From JARRRL01 sp037380725 (GTDB lineage: Bacteria > Pseudomonadota > Gammaproteobacteria > Pseudomonadales > JANQJO01): 6,313 nucleotides of DNA. The number at the start of each line of letters is the position of its first letter. Positions within the stretch are counted from its first letter, which is position 1. Shown here one piece after another: positions 1-5,772 of the stretch. The notes beneath the pieces were generated by a model. It was given only the letters and a program-made list of their open reading frames with translations. It ran no database searches and was not told where the DNA came from. Position numbers and translations under genes: made by a program. The DNA is taken from positions 1-6,313 of the forward strand of contig JARRRL010000166.1 in assembly GCA_037380725.1 (NCBI GenBank). The letters are read 5' to 3'.

Positions 1-94
1 CAATGTCGCGGTAGCTCAATTTGTAAGCCAGGTACCAGCGAATACAGGTTAACAGGATATCCTTTGGAAAGTGCCTTCCTTTGAGGCTTATCAT
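1..94 (-). CDS. IS6-family transposase, N-terminal 31 codons (partial at window edge)
   Basis: This reading frame was found by translating the minus strand; it is too short and truncated for ordinary ORF detection. From the ATG at 94 it reads MISLKGRHFPKD, then ILLTCIRWYLAYKLSYRDI. This is the hallmark N-terminus of IS6/IS26-type DDE transposases, which have a conserved (K/R)GRHFxxDxIL segment followed by a (V/I)RWYxxYxLSYRD(I/L) helix-turn-helix region. The DDE catalytic core lies outside the window. Upstream, the frame has a stop near 136, and an AGAG run 7 nt before the ATG could serve as a ribosome binding site. Nothing in the visible part is broken, so the gene may be intact. Confidence 0.85.
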   Translation of the reverse strand, partial: MISLKGRHFPKDILLTCIRWYLAYKLSYRDI

Positions 95-156
95 TATTTG
101 CTCTCTGGTGTCGGTAAACGACTGAATAGCCAATGATCATGCCATTCTACCTTCAG

Positions 157-172
157 CTTTGCGACAGAACCC
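157..172 (-). repeat. Terminal inverted repeat of the IS6-family element
   Basis: The minus strand reads GGGTTCTGTCGCAAAG. It matches the general form of IS6-family ends and is correctly placed upstream of the transposase start. The partner repeat is outside the window. Confidence 0.65.
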
Positions 173-266
173 ATCAGGTTGGCATTCAATATTGGCGATG
201 AATTTTTTGCACTTGTCATCCCAATTGGGCTTCAGTCCGTTACGAATACTGAATTCGCTGGCTGCC

Positions 267-1256
267 TTAGAAAAACAACCATTTTGCCACATCAAAAAAA
301 GACGGGTTCATAAAATACAGCCAACCGGCGGTAGCCAAAAAGGGGCCGAAGGGTATGGGTTTGGAGCGATCTCGGCCACAGAGGATGATCAAACCAATGC
401 CCACAATTGCGCCGACTAAGGAGGAAAGCATGATAATGGCTGGAAGACTTTGCCAACCGCACCACGCACCCAGTGCGGCCAGTAATTTGAAATCGCCATA
501 CCCCATGCCATCCTTGCCGGTGAGCAGTTTAAAAAGCCAAAAAACGCACCACAGACTCACATAACCGAATGCGGCACCGAGCACGGCGGTTTCTACTGAT
601 ACAAAAACGGGTACGGTGGCAATCAACAGACCCATCCACATCAAAGGGAGGGTGAGTGAGTCGGGTAAGAGGTGGTGGTCGTAGTCAATGAGTGTGGCGG
701 CGATGAGGTACCAACTGAATACGCAGGCTGCGAGAAATTCCCAGGAGACACCAAATTGCCACGCGCACAACACGGTGACGATACCGCAAGCGGCTTCCGT
801 AAGCGGGTAGCGTGGGGAAATGCGGGTTTGACAGGTGTGGCACCGTCCCCTCAGGACGAGATAGCTGATGACGGGAATATTTTGCCACGCGGTGATCAGC
901 GTATTGCAATGCGGGCATCGACTGCGCGGCACTACGAGGTTAAACGGTTCTTGCGCCTGGCTTGTGGGAGGCATTTGTTCGTGACATTGTTCGTGAAGAT
1001 GTTCGTGAAGTTGTTCATGCCGTTTTTCATCAAGCTTTTCGTGATGCTTGTCTGAAGACTTTTCGGGAAGTTTTTCTTGAAGTTTTTCTTGCAAATAAGT
1101 GTGAGCGCCTTCATGCCAGGATCGTTCCATCATGATGGGCAGGCGGTAAATCACTACGTTTAAAAAACTCCCGATCAAAAGCCCGAAGACAGCGGTGACC
1201 GTATAAAAAAACAATGGGTACGCTTCGAACTGGGCAATGGCCAGAGTGAAAGTCAT
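267..1256 (-). CDS. pilD: PilD, type IV prepilin peptidase/N-methyltransferase, with a tetrapeptide-repeat insertion
   Basis: This bifunctional inner-membrane aspartyl protease removes the leader from type IV prepilins (and usually type II secretion pseudopilins) and methylates the new N-terminal Phe. Counting from the ATG at 1256 (329 aa), residues 14-40 form the first membrane segment with the family motif GSFLNVVIYRLP. The cytoplasmic loop carries two CxxC pairs (C114/C117, C139/C142) that bind zinc. The two catalytic aspartates lie in LIDYDHHLLPD (D191) and GYGDFK (D255). Several hydrophobic segments follow, and the C-terminal KPIPFGPFL motif (299-307) is intact. I chose 1256 because known homologues start a few residues before the first membrane segment and an AAGGAAG lies upstream. 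The longer frame would use a TTG at 1325 and adds an unlikely 23-residue extension. The usual length is about 290 aa. The excess of about 40 residues is accounted for by ten tetrapeptide repeats at residues 56-95. It is the last gene of pilBCD. Confidence 0.95.
   Translation of the reverse strand: MTFTLAIAQFEAYPLFFYTVTAVFGLLIGSFLNVVIYRLPIMMERSWHEGAHTYLQEKLQEKLPEKSSDKHHEKLDEKRHEQLHEHLHEQCHEQMPPTSQAQEPFNLVVPRSRCPHCNTLITAWQNIPVISYLVLRGRCHTCQTRISPRYPLTEAACGIVTVLCAWQFGVSWEFLAACVFSWYLIAATLIDYDHHLLPDSLTLPLMWMGLLIATVPVFVSVETAVLGAAFGYVSLWCVFWLFKLLTGKDGMGYGDFKLLAALGAWCGWQSLPAIIMLSSLVGAIVGIGLIILCGRDRSKPIPFGPFLATAGWLYFMNPSFFDVAKWLFF
972..1091 (-). repeat. Ten tandem 12-bp units inside pilD encoding degenerate xE(K/Q)L tetrapeptides
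   Basis: Exactly 120 bp, ten in-frame 12-bp units, encode residues 56-95 of PilD. The first two units are identical (QEKL twice). Middle units are PEKS, SDKH, HEKL and DEKR, and the last four are HEQL, HEHL, HEQC and HEQM. At the DNA level the units follow the pattern NANGAANANCTT, with a perfect duplicate at one end and divergence elsewhere. This is typical of a minisatellite grown by slippage and then drifting. All units stay in frame. Confidence 0.9.
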
Positions 1257-1396
1257 AGCGCGAAAGCTTCCTTGCTTGCAGTAATGGACGAACGCACTAA
1301 AACGTGCGTGGTGTATAAAACGCAATATTATGTTAAATTGTGTGTTAAATAAATAACATAAAGAGTTTGCGGTTCGTGTTGCGGGTGCGTACGACG
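1257..1396 (-). other. pilC-pilD spacer, AT-rich with an 8-bp inverted repeat
   Basis: This 140-bp gap is wide for an operon. Its centre (about 1326-1365) is very AT-rich and holds a perfect inverted repeat, TTATGTTA (1328-1335) and TAACATAA (1354-1361), separated by 18 nt. No T-run terminator is visible on the minus strand. The AT-rich part could hold a secondary promoter for pilD or a regulator site, but I cannot resolve a good -35/-10 pair. Confidence 0.35.
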
Positions 1397-2671
1397 TTAG
1401 ACGACGGAACCCAATTGGAAAATAGGCAGATACATGGCTGTGATGAGGCCGCCGACCAAGATGCCTAATACGGCCATGATCAAGGGTTCCATAAGACTGG
1501 TCAAGCCATCGACGGCGTTATCGACTTCATCTTCATAGTAAGTGGCGACTTTATCCAGCATGGTGTCTAAGGCGCCGGATTCCTCGCCGATGGCGACCAT
1601 TTGGATGGCCATGGAGGGAAAAACGCCGGTGGCTTTCATGCTGTGTTGAAGTTGTAAGCCTGAAGCAACGTCTTCTTTAATTTGTAAAACCGCCGTGCGG
1701 TAAACCACGTTACCGGTCGCGCCGGCGACGGAATCCAATGCTTCCACCAAGGGAACCCCAGCGGCGAAAGTGGTTGACAGCGTGCGCGCGTAACGCGCTA
1801 CGGTGGCTTGGAAGAGAATGTTGCCGACGACCGGTAATTTGAGGGTGAGACGATCCACGGCATTGGCAAAGGGTTTGGAGCGTCGTCGTGCTTGTCTAAA
1901 AGCGAACACGGCAGCAATGATGATGCCGACCAAAATAAACCAATACGATTGCATCCATTCAGAAAGGCCAATGACAAATACCGTGAATGCGGGTAAATCC
2001 GCGCCGAAACCCTCGAATAATTCTTGAAACGTGGGCACCACTTTGACGAGCAATATGGCGGTGACGATAAAAGCAACCACGATGACAGCGGTCGGGTATT
2101 TCATGGCTTTTTTAATTTTAGACTTCAGGGCCTCTGTTTTTTCTTTGTAGGAGGCCACGCGGTCCAGCATGTTTTCCAAGGCGCCGGATTGTTCCCCGGA
2201 GGCAACCAAGCTGCAGAACAAATCATCGAAATATTTGGGGTACTTGCGCAGCGAAGCGCCTAAGCTGTTGCCGGATTCCACTTCCGTTTTGATATCGCGC
2301 ACGAGCTTGGTCATCGAGGGGTTTTCCAGTCCATCGGCCACGATATCAAAGCTTTGCACCAGTGGGACCCCGGCTTTCATCATGGTCGCTAATTGACGCG
2401 AGAAAACGGTAATGTCCATGGGGGTGATTTTCTTTTGCGATGACCCAAAGAGGGGTTTGGGTTTTTTGCGAATTTTGGCGGTGATGATCCCTTGGCGTCG
2501 TAATTCAGCCTTGGCCAACGCGAGGTTGGTGCTGCTGACCTCGCCTTTGGTTTTTTTGCCGCGCTTGTCTGTGCCGTGCCAGACGAAAACTTGAACCTTG
2601 TTGTTGGGAACGTTGCGTGCGGGAGCGGTTTTGGCTTTGGCTTTGGTTTTGGCTTTTGCTTGAAGTGCCAT
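1397..2671 (-). CDS. pilC: PilC, type IV pilus inner-membrane platform protein
   Basis: PilC is a GspF-family polytopic protein that anchors the pilus assembly machine in the inner membrane and couples the PilB and PilT motors to pilin movement. It is 424 aa, close to the usual length of about 405. Two homologous GspF domains are visible, at about residues 87-210 and 290-412. Each carries a copy of the diagnostic motif: SGEQSGALENMLDRVASY at 158-175 and IGEESGALDTMLDKVATY at 361-378. Membrane segments lie near 193-215, 243-258 and 395-415, and the C-terminus MYLPIFQLGSVV is typical of PilC. The start ATG at 2671 has AAAGGG 8 nt upstream. The first 20 or so residues are an Ala/Lys low-complexity stretch (KAKTKAKAKT) not usual in close relatives, while the conserved N-terminal domain begins near VFVWHGTDKRGK (residues 28-39). 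It lies between pilB and pilD in the same direction. Confidence 0.97.
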   Translation of the reverse strand: MALQAKAKTKAKAKTAPARNVPNNKVQVFVWHGTDKRGKKTKGEVSSTNLALAKAELRRQGIITAKIRKKPKPLFGSSQKKITPMDITVFSRQLATMMKAGVPLVQSFDIVADGLENPSMTKLVRDIKTEVESGNSLGASLRKYPKYFDDLFCSLVASGEQSGALENMLDRVASYKEKTEALKSKIKKAMKYPTAVIVVAFIVTAILLVKVVPTFQELFEGFGADLPAFTVFVIGLSEWMQSYWFILVGIIIAAVFAFRQARRRSKPFANAVDRLTLKLPVVGNILFQATVARYARTLSTTFAAGVPLVEALDSVAGATGNVVYRTAVLQIKEDVASGLQLQHSMKATGVFPSMAIQMVAIGEESGALDTMLDKVATYYEDEVDNAVDGLTSLMEPLIMAVLGILVGGLITAMYLPIFQLGSVV

Positions 2672-2818
2672 AGTTTCTGCCCTTTAAATGGGAAATTTAC
2701 GAAAACGTAAACGCCCGCGTTGGTGTTATGGCTGGCGCGTCGTGCTCGGCTTGCACGGCGCGCGATGTTGTTTTGCGATGTCGCTGTCCTGTCCTTGTTA
2801 TCGCTGTCATGACCGGTT
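2672..2818 (-). other. pilB-pilC spacer with a strong stem-loop
   Basis: This gap between pilB and pilC is 147 bp. Positions 2735-2763 form an 11-bp GC-rich stem with one internal mismatch (GCGCGTCGTGC and GCACGGCGCGC on the plus strand) around a 7-nt loop. In the pil transcript the mismatch is C-A; on the plus strand it would be a G-T wobble. No U-run follows on the pil strand, so it is not a classical terminator. It could attenuate readthrough or protect mRNA ends. Confidence 0.5.
2735..2763 (-). other. Intercistronic stem-loop between pilB and pilC
   Basis: The arms are 2735-2745 and 2753-2763, with loop 2746-2752. Ten of eleven pairs are Watson-Crick on the minus-strand transcript, and most are G-C. 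It lies 55 nt after the pilB stop codon and 64 nt before the pilC start codon. A role as mRNA stabiliser or partial terminator is inference. Confidence 0.5.
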
Positions 2819-4528
2819 TTAATGTCCGGTAGTGACGCGATTGACTTCTTCTAAACTGGTGACGCCATCTAAGGCTTTCTTCAGACCCGACATGCGCAGA
2901 TCGGGGAAGCCTTCTTGTCGGCAGGCGTCGGCAATTTGAATGGCGTTGCCATCTTCCATAATGATGCGTGAAATGGAGTCCGTGACTTTAACGACCTCAT
3001 AAATACCGACGCGACCTTTGTAGCCATCTTGATTACACTTATCGCAGCCTGCGGGCCCGTACAATTGAGCGGTCTTGGCTTCTTCTTTGGAAAAGCCACA
3101 CTCCAACAAAGATTGCTGGGGAACATCAATGGGGGTTTTGCAGTGCGAGCAAAGTCGACGCGCTAAACGTTGCGCAATGATCAGTGACACGGATGTGGCG
3201 ATATTAAAAGAGGGCACACCCATGTTGCGCAGACGCGTTAAGGTTTCGGGGGCGCTGTTGGTGTGCAGCGTCGACAGCACTAAGTGACCGGTTTGCGCCG
3301 CTTTAACCGCAATTTCGGCGGTTTCCAGGTCACGAATTTCGCCGACCATTACAATATCGGGGTCCTGTCGTAAGAAGGCGCGCAGGGCGGAGCTGAAGTC
3401 CAGGCCTACTTTGGCGTTGACGTTTACCTGATTGACGCCTTCCAAGTTAATTTCCACTGGGTCTTCGGCGGTGGAAATGTTTCGTTCTTCGGTGTTCAGA
3501 ATATTCAAGCCCGTGTACAGCGACACGGTTTTACCGCTGCCGGTGGGGCCGGTAACGAGAATCATGCCTTGTGGTTGACCCAAGGCGTCCATATACAACT
3601 GTTTTTGTTCTGGTTCATAACCCAAAAGATCGATACCCAGTTTGGCGCTGTCGGGGTCAAGGATTCGCAAGCAGATCTTTTCGCCCCATAAGGTGGGCAG
3701 GGTGTTGACGCGGAAATCAATAGCACGTTTTTTGGACAGCTTTAGCTTAATCCGCCCGTCTTGAGGAATCCGTCGTTCGGAAATGTCCATTCTTGACATC
3801 ACCTTGAGACGCGCTGCAATTTTGCCAGCCAGCGAAGTGGGGGGCTTGGTGATTTCTCGTAAGACGCCATCCTGGCGAAATCGCACGCGGTAGGCTTTTT
3901 CGTACGGCTCGAAATGGATGTCGGAGGCTCCGCCGCGAATGGCATCCAATAGGACCTTATTGACAAATTTTACAATGGGCGCGTCGTTAGCACCCTCGCT
4001 GTCGTCGCTGCTTTCTCGGAGTCCATCATCGGTTTCAACGTCCAGATCAGCAAAATCGTCTTCGATGTCCAGCGCGGAGTTGGTGCTGTCCAGAAAGGTT
4101 TCGATGAGCTCACTGAGTTTGTCGTCTTCGGCAAGGATGGGCTCGGTGCTGAGGCCCGTATTGAATTTGATTTCATCGATGCCTTGGAGATTTGTGGGGT
4201 CGGAGACCGCGATGAACAGGCGGTTTCCGCGTCGCAGCAAGGGCAAGGCATGATGTTGTCGGATCAGTTTTTCGGGGACAGTGTCCTTGGGAATCGCGTC
4301 CAAATCCAAGGCTTCCAACATAAAGAATGGAACGCCGAATTCATCGGAGGCTGCCAGCGCAATTGATCGCGCCGATGCCAATTGATTCGTGACCAAGTAC
4401 GTAACGAAACGCATATTCGCCTTAATGGCTTCTTTGTGCGCGCGTATCGCACTTTCTTCATCGATAATCTGATCTCGAACGAGCCGTTTACCCAAGCCGC
4501 TTAAGATGTGCAATGCGTTTTCAGACAT
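2819..4528 (-). CDS. pilB: PilB, type IV pilus extension ATPase
   Basis: PilB is the hexameric cytoplasmic motor ATPase that powers pilus polymerisation through PilC. Counting from the ATG at 4528 it has 569 aa, matching the family length of about 566. The N-terminal region (about 10-150) fits the MshEN/T2SSE N-domain and is followed by a very acidic linker (about 152-182). The GspE-type ATPase has Walker A GPTGSGKT (327-334), an Asp box at AEDPVE (354-359), Walker B QDPDIVMVGEIRD (388-400) and a His box TGHLVLSTLHTN (413-424). Two CxxC pairs (C460/C463, C495/C498) form the zinc-binding tetracysteine motif of PilB. The frame continues upstream to a GTG at 4543. I prefer the ATG because homologues align from it (MSENALHILSGLGKRLV) and nothing like a ribosome site precedes the GTG, although AGGG lies only 2 nt before the ATG, an unusually short spacing. 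It is the first gene of pilBCD and is divergent from pilA. Confidence 0.96.
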   Translation of the reverse strand: MSENALHILSGLGKRLVRDQIIDEESAIRAHKEAIKANMRFVTYLVTNQLASARSIALAASDEFGVPFFMLEALDLDAIPKDTVPEKLIRQHHALPLLRRGNRLFIAVSDPTNLQGIDEIKFNTGLSTEPILAEDDKLSELIETFLDSTNSALDIEDDFADLDVETDDGLRESSDDSEGANDAPIVKFVNKVLLDAIRGGASDIHFEPYEKAYRVRFRQDGVLREITKPPTSLAGKIAARLKVMSRMDISERRIPQDGRIKLKLSKKRAIDFRVNTLPTLWGEKICLRILDPDSAKLGIDLLGYEPEQKQLYMDALGQPQGMILVTGPTGSGKTVSLYTGLNILNTEERNISTAEDPVEINLEGVNQVNVNAKVGLDFSSALRAFLRQDPDIVMVGEIRDLETAEIAVKAAQTGHLVLSTLHTNSAPETLTRLRNMGVPSFNIATSVSLIIAQRLARRLCSHCKTPIDVPQQSLLECGFSKEEAKTAQLYGPAGCDKCNQDGYKGRVGIYEVVKVTDSISRIIMEDGNAIQIADACRQEGFPDLRMSGLKKALDGVTSLEEVNRVTTGH

Positions 4529-4925
4529 ATCCCTATGGGTCACGTGGTTTTGGGGTGTAGAATAGACTGTTCGGAACCTATGATCGGATCAGAACCTTTT
4601 CTGAAGTATAGTCAAAGGGTGTTTTCCGAAGGTGTTTATTTGTACGAATGATAATAGATGGCACTATAGCACATCTGTTAGAGAGTAGCCTGCTATCACG
4701 CATATAAACATCGTATGTAAGTATAGTTGAGTAAAAGTGAGGATAAGTTCCGTGCGTATGGGGCGAGAAGTCTCTATTATGTGGGTTGCTTTTTTATGGT
4801 TTTCTTCTAATTGGCTTCTTAATCTCAGTTATGGCTTTATCTTTATTTATGGAATGTCTCTGAGCGCTTATGAGCGGAGATTTAAGCGTGATGGGGATCA
4901 CAGAAGATGTGTGCAATCGAGCAAG

Positions 4926-4961
4926 AAGTGACCATTTTTGTCGATAAGTGAACAATTTTTG
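4926..4961 (+). repeat. Tandem direct repeat upstream of the pilA promoter, candidate activator site
   Basis: AAGTGACCATTTTTG (4926-4940) is repeated as AAGTGAACAATTTTTG (4946-4961). The repeat interval is 20 bp, close to two helical turns, so bound proteins would sit on the same face of the DNA. The pair lies about 105-140 bp upstream of the -24 element, the usual range for enhancer-binding activators of sigma-54. Assignment to PilR is inference. Confidence 0.5.
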
Positions 4962-4977
4962 GTAGCAAAATAAAATT

Positions 4978-5007
4978 CGTTCGCGGGGTCAACTGTATTG
5001 ACGAACG
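4978..5007 (+). promoter_or_regulatory. Interrupted dyad upstream of the pilA promoter
   Basis: The inner arms GTCAA (4988-4992) and TTGAC (4998-5002) flank CTGTA. The outer arms CGTTC (4978-4982) and GAACG (5003-5007) continue the symmetry after a 5-nt bulge on the left. It lies 58-88 bp upstream of the -24 element. It could be an operator or an IHF-type spacer site; the function is not known. Confidence 0.35.
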
Positions 5008-5064
5008 CCAATAAGCAAACCACAATCAAAACGTTACTTGAGTCTTCGGCGGAACTTGACATCA

Positions 5065-5080
5065 TGGCACGTTCACTGCA
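5065..5080 (+). promoter_or_regulatory. Sigma-54 (RpoN) -24/-12 promoter of pilA
   Basis: TGGCACGTTCACTGCA matches the RpoN consensus TGGCACG-N4-TTGCA with one mismatch (C for the first T of the -12 box). The invariant GG (5066-5067) and GC (5078-5079) are separated by exactly 10 nt. Sigma-54 and PilS/PilR control of pilA is established in Pseudomonas. The predicted transcript start is near 5091, which gives a leader of about 150 nt, longer than in P. aeruginosa. Confidence 0.85.
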
Positions 5081-5097
5081 TTAACAAGATCAAGTTA

Positions 5098-5160
5098 CTT
5101 GAGATCAGATGAGAGTTCCGAAGAAAGGCGACTTTCGAGTGACGAACAACTGATCTTGAG
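5098..5160 (+). other. Predicted structured 5' leader of pilA
   Basis: The leader begins with CTTGAGATCAG (5098-5108), which pairs with CTGATCTTGAG (5150-5160) over 11 consecutive positions including two G-U wobbles. Nested inside are GTTC (5115-5118) pairing with GAAC (5144-5147), and a hairpin GAAAG-GCGA-CTTTC (5123-5136) capped by a GNRA tetraloop. The fold begins about 7 nt after the predicted transcript start. The remaining 80 nt to the start codon are A/C-rich and look unstructured. It may be an mRNA-stabilising or regulatory element; I recognise no known riboswitch class. Confidence 0.45.
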
Positions 5161-5230
5161 AGCGAAACACCAACACAGTTTTCATTCACCGACTAACCTT
5201 TAACATCTACATCATCATCGATTCAACGTG

Positions 5231-5234
5231 GGAG
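5231..5234 (+). promoter_or_regulatory. Ribosome binding site of pilA
   Basis: GGAG lies 7 nt before the ATG at 5242 and fixes the pilin start. It lies outside the predicted leader stem-loop. Confidence 0.75.
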
Positions 5235-5241
5235 CGTAACC

Positions 5242-5724
5242 ATGAAATCATTGCAACAAGGTTTTACATTGATCGAACTTATGATCGTTGTCGCGATCAT
5301 TGGTATTTTGGCTGCGGTGGCGGTACCGCAGTATCAGGATTACACGGTGCGTACGCAAGTCGCGGAAGGGTTGAATATGGCGTCTGAGCATAAGACTGCT
5401 GTTGCAGAGTTCTACGCGCAACGTGGCGAAGCGCCTGCGACCAATACATCTATTGGTCTACAACTTCCTTCAAGTTACACAGGGAACTACGTGACGTCGG
5501 TTGGGATAACGAGTGGTGCTGTGGCCGTGACTTATGGTAATCGAGCCAATAACAATCTTTCGGGCTCTGTTTTAGCATTAAACCCCTATAGAAATACTGC
5601 TGATGGGATTGTGTGGAAATGTGGTTTTGCTCCGACGTCGGATGTTTCTGGCTTGGCTCAAAGCGTGACGGCTATAACTACAACCGTTAATGCTCGTTAT
5701 CTACCAGCAGATTGTCGCAGCTAA
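5242..5724 (+). CDS. pilA: PilA, type IVa major pilin precursor
   Basis: This is the major structural subunit of the type IV pilus. It has 160 aa with a short leader MKSLQQG, cut by PilD between G7 and F8, followed by the class IIIP motif FTLIELMIVVAIIGILAAVA with the essential Glu at mature position 5. The hydrophobic N-terminal helix continues into AVPQYQDYTVRTQVAEGL, as in type IVa pilins. The globular domain is variable. Two cysteines, C127 and C158, would form the C-terminal disulfide loop, with 30 residues between them. The C-terminus NARYLPADCRS resembles many pilin-family (PF00114) proteins. Start choice is supported by the ribosome site at 5231-5234 and by leader length. The gene is transcribed divergently from pilBCD, the machinery that processes and assembles it, from a sigma-54 promoter. 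No clear terminator separates it from the next gene, 48 bp downstream. Confidence 0.97.
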   Translation: MKSLQQGFTLIELMIVVAIIGILAAVAVPQYQDYTVRTQVAEGLNMASEHKTAVAEFYAQRGEAPATNTSIGLQLPSSYTGNYVTSVGITSGAVAVTYGNRANNNLSGSVLALNPYRNTADGIVWKCGFAPTSDVSGLAQSVTAITTTVNARYLPADCRS

Positions 5725-5772
5725 TATTTACTATCGATTTGGTGATATTGCTCAAAAGGCCAGACTTGATGG

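Larger units (their letters stand above)
1..172 (-). mobile_element. IS6-family insertion sequence, one end only (cut by window edge)
   Basis: The segment holds the 5' end of an IS6-type transposase on the minus strand. About 63 bp upstream of its start codon is an IS6-like terminal repeat; read on the minus strand it begins GGGTTCTGTCGCAAAG (172 to 157), resembling the GG(C/T)NCTGTTGCAAA ends known for this family. The outer boundary is therefore at 171 or 172, and the element runs leftward out of the window. The 8-bp target duplication expected for IS6 elements would start just right of the boundary, but it cannot be confirmed without the other end. The IS sits about 95 bp past the pilD stop codon and does not damage pilD. 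Confidence 0.8.
4529..5064. other. Divergent pilB-pilA spacer, upstream part
   Basis: This stretch should hold the pilB promoter on the minus strand; a TTGACT and a nearby TATACT (about 4606-4615) are visible but not correctly spaced with partners, so I do not call one. On the plus strand a 64-codon frame (GTG at 4737, stop at 4929-4931) encodes one hydrophobic stretch. It lacks a convincing ribosome site and I do not accept it as a gene. The right part holds the direct repeats at 4926-4961 and the dyad at 4978-5007 described separately. No tRNA-like structure was recognised. Confidence 0.5.

Noticed and set aside
220..253. Palindrome CCCAATTGGG and the nearby TTCAGT/ACTGAA arms as a pilD terminator
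   Set aside because: The stems are short and AT-rich, and no U-run follows on the pilD strand.
1257..1325. N-terminal extension of PilD from a TTG at 1325
   Set aside because: The added 23 residues have no counterpart in PilD, the TTG has no ribosome site, and the ATG at 1256 fits homologue starts.
3918..4253. Serine-rich 111-codon plus-strand frame opposite pilB
   Set aside because: It is antisense to the acidic linker of PilB; the Ser bias comes from complementing Asp/Glu-rich codons.
4529..4543. GTG start at 4543 for PilB
   Set aside because: No ribosome site precedes it, and the family alignment begins at the ATG at 4528. The ATG spacing is also poor, so some doubt remains.
4737..4931. 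64-codon plus-strand frame with a hydrophobic stretch in the pilB-pilA spacer
   Set aside because: GTG start, no convincing ribosome site at this or the inner ATG starts, no recognised family, and it ends just inside the direct repeats that look regulatory. It is probably a chance frame in AT-rich DNA.
5223..5238. Similarity of the pilA ribosome-site region (CGTGGGAGCGT) to the REP core
   Set aside because: The shared stretch is short, lacks the pairing arm and contains a needed ribosome site, so it is best explained as chance.
5722..5772. Possible pilA terminator
   Set aside because: No stable GC stem followed by a T-run is present; only weak A/T pairings are visible.
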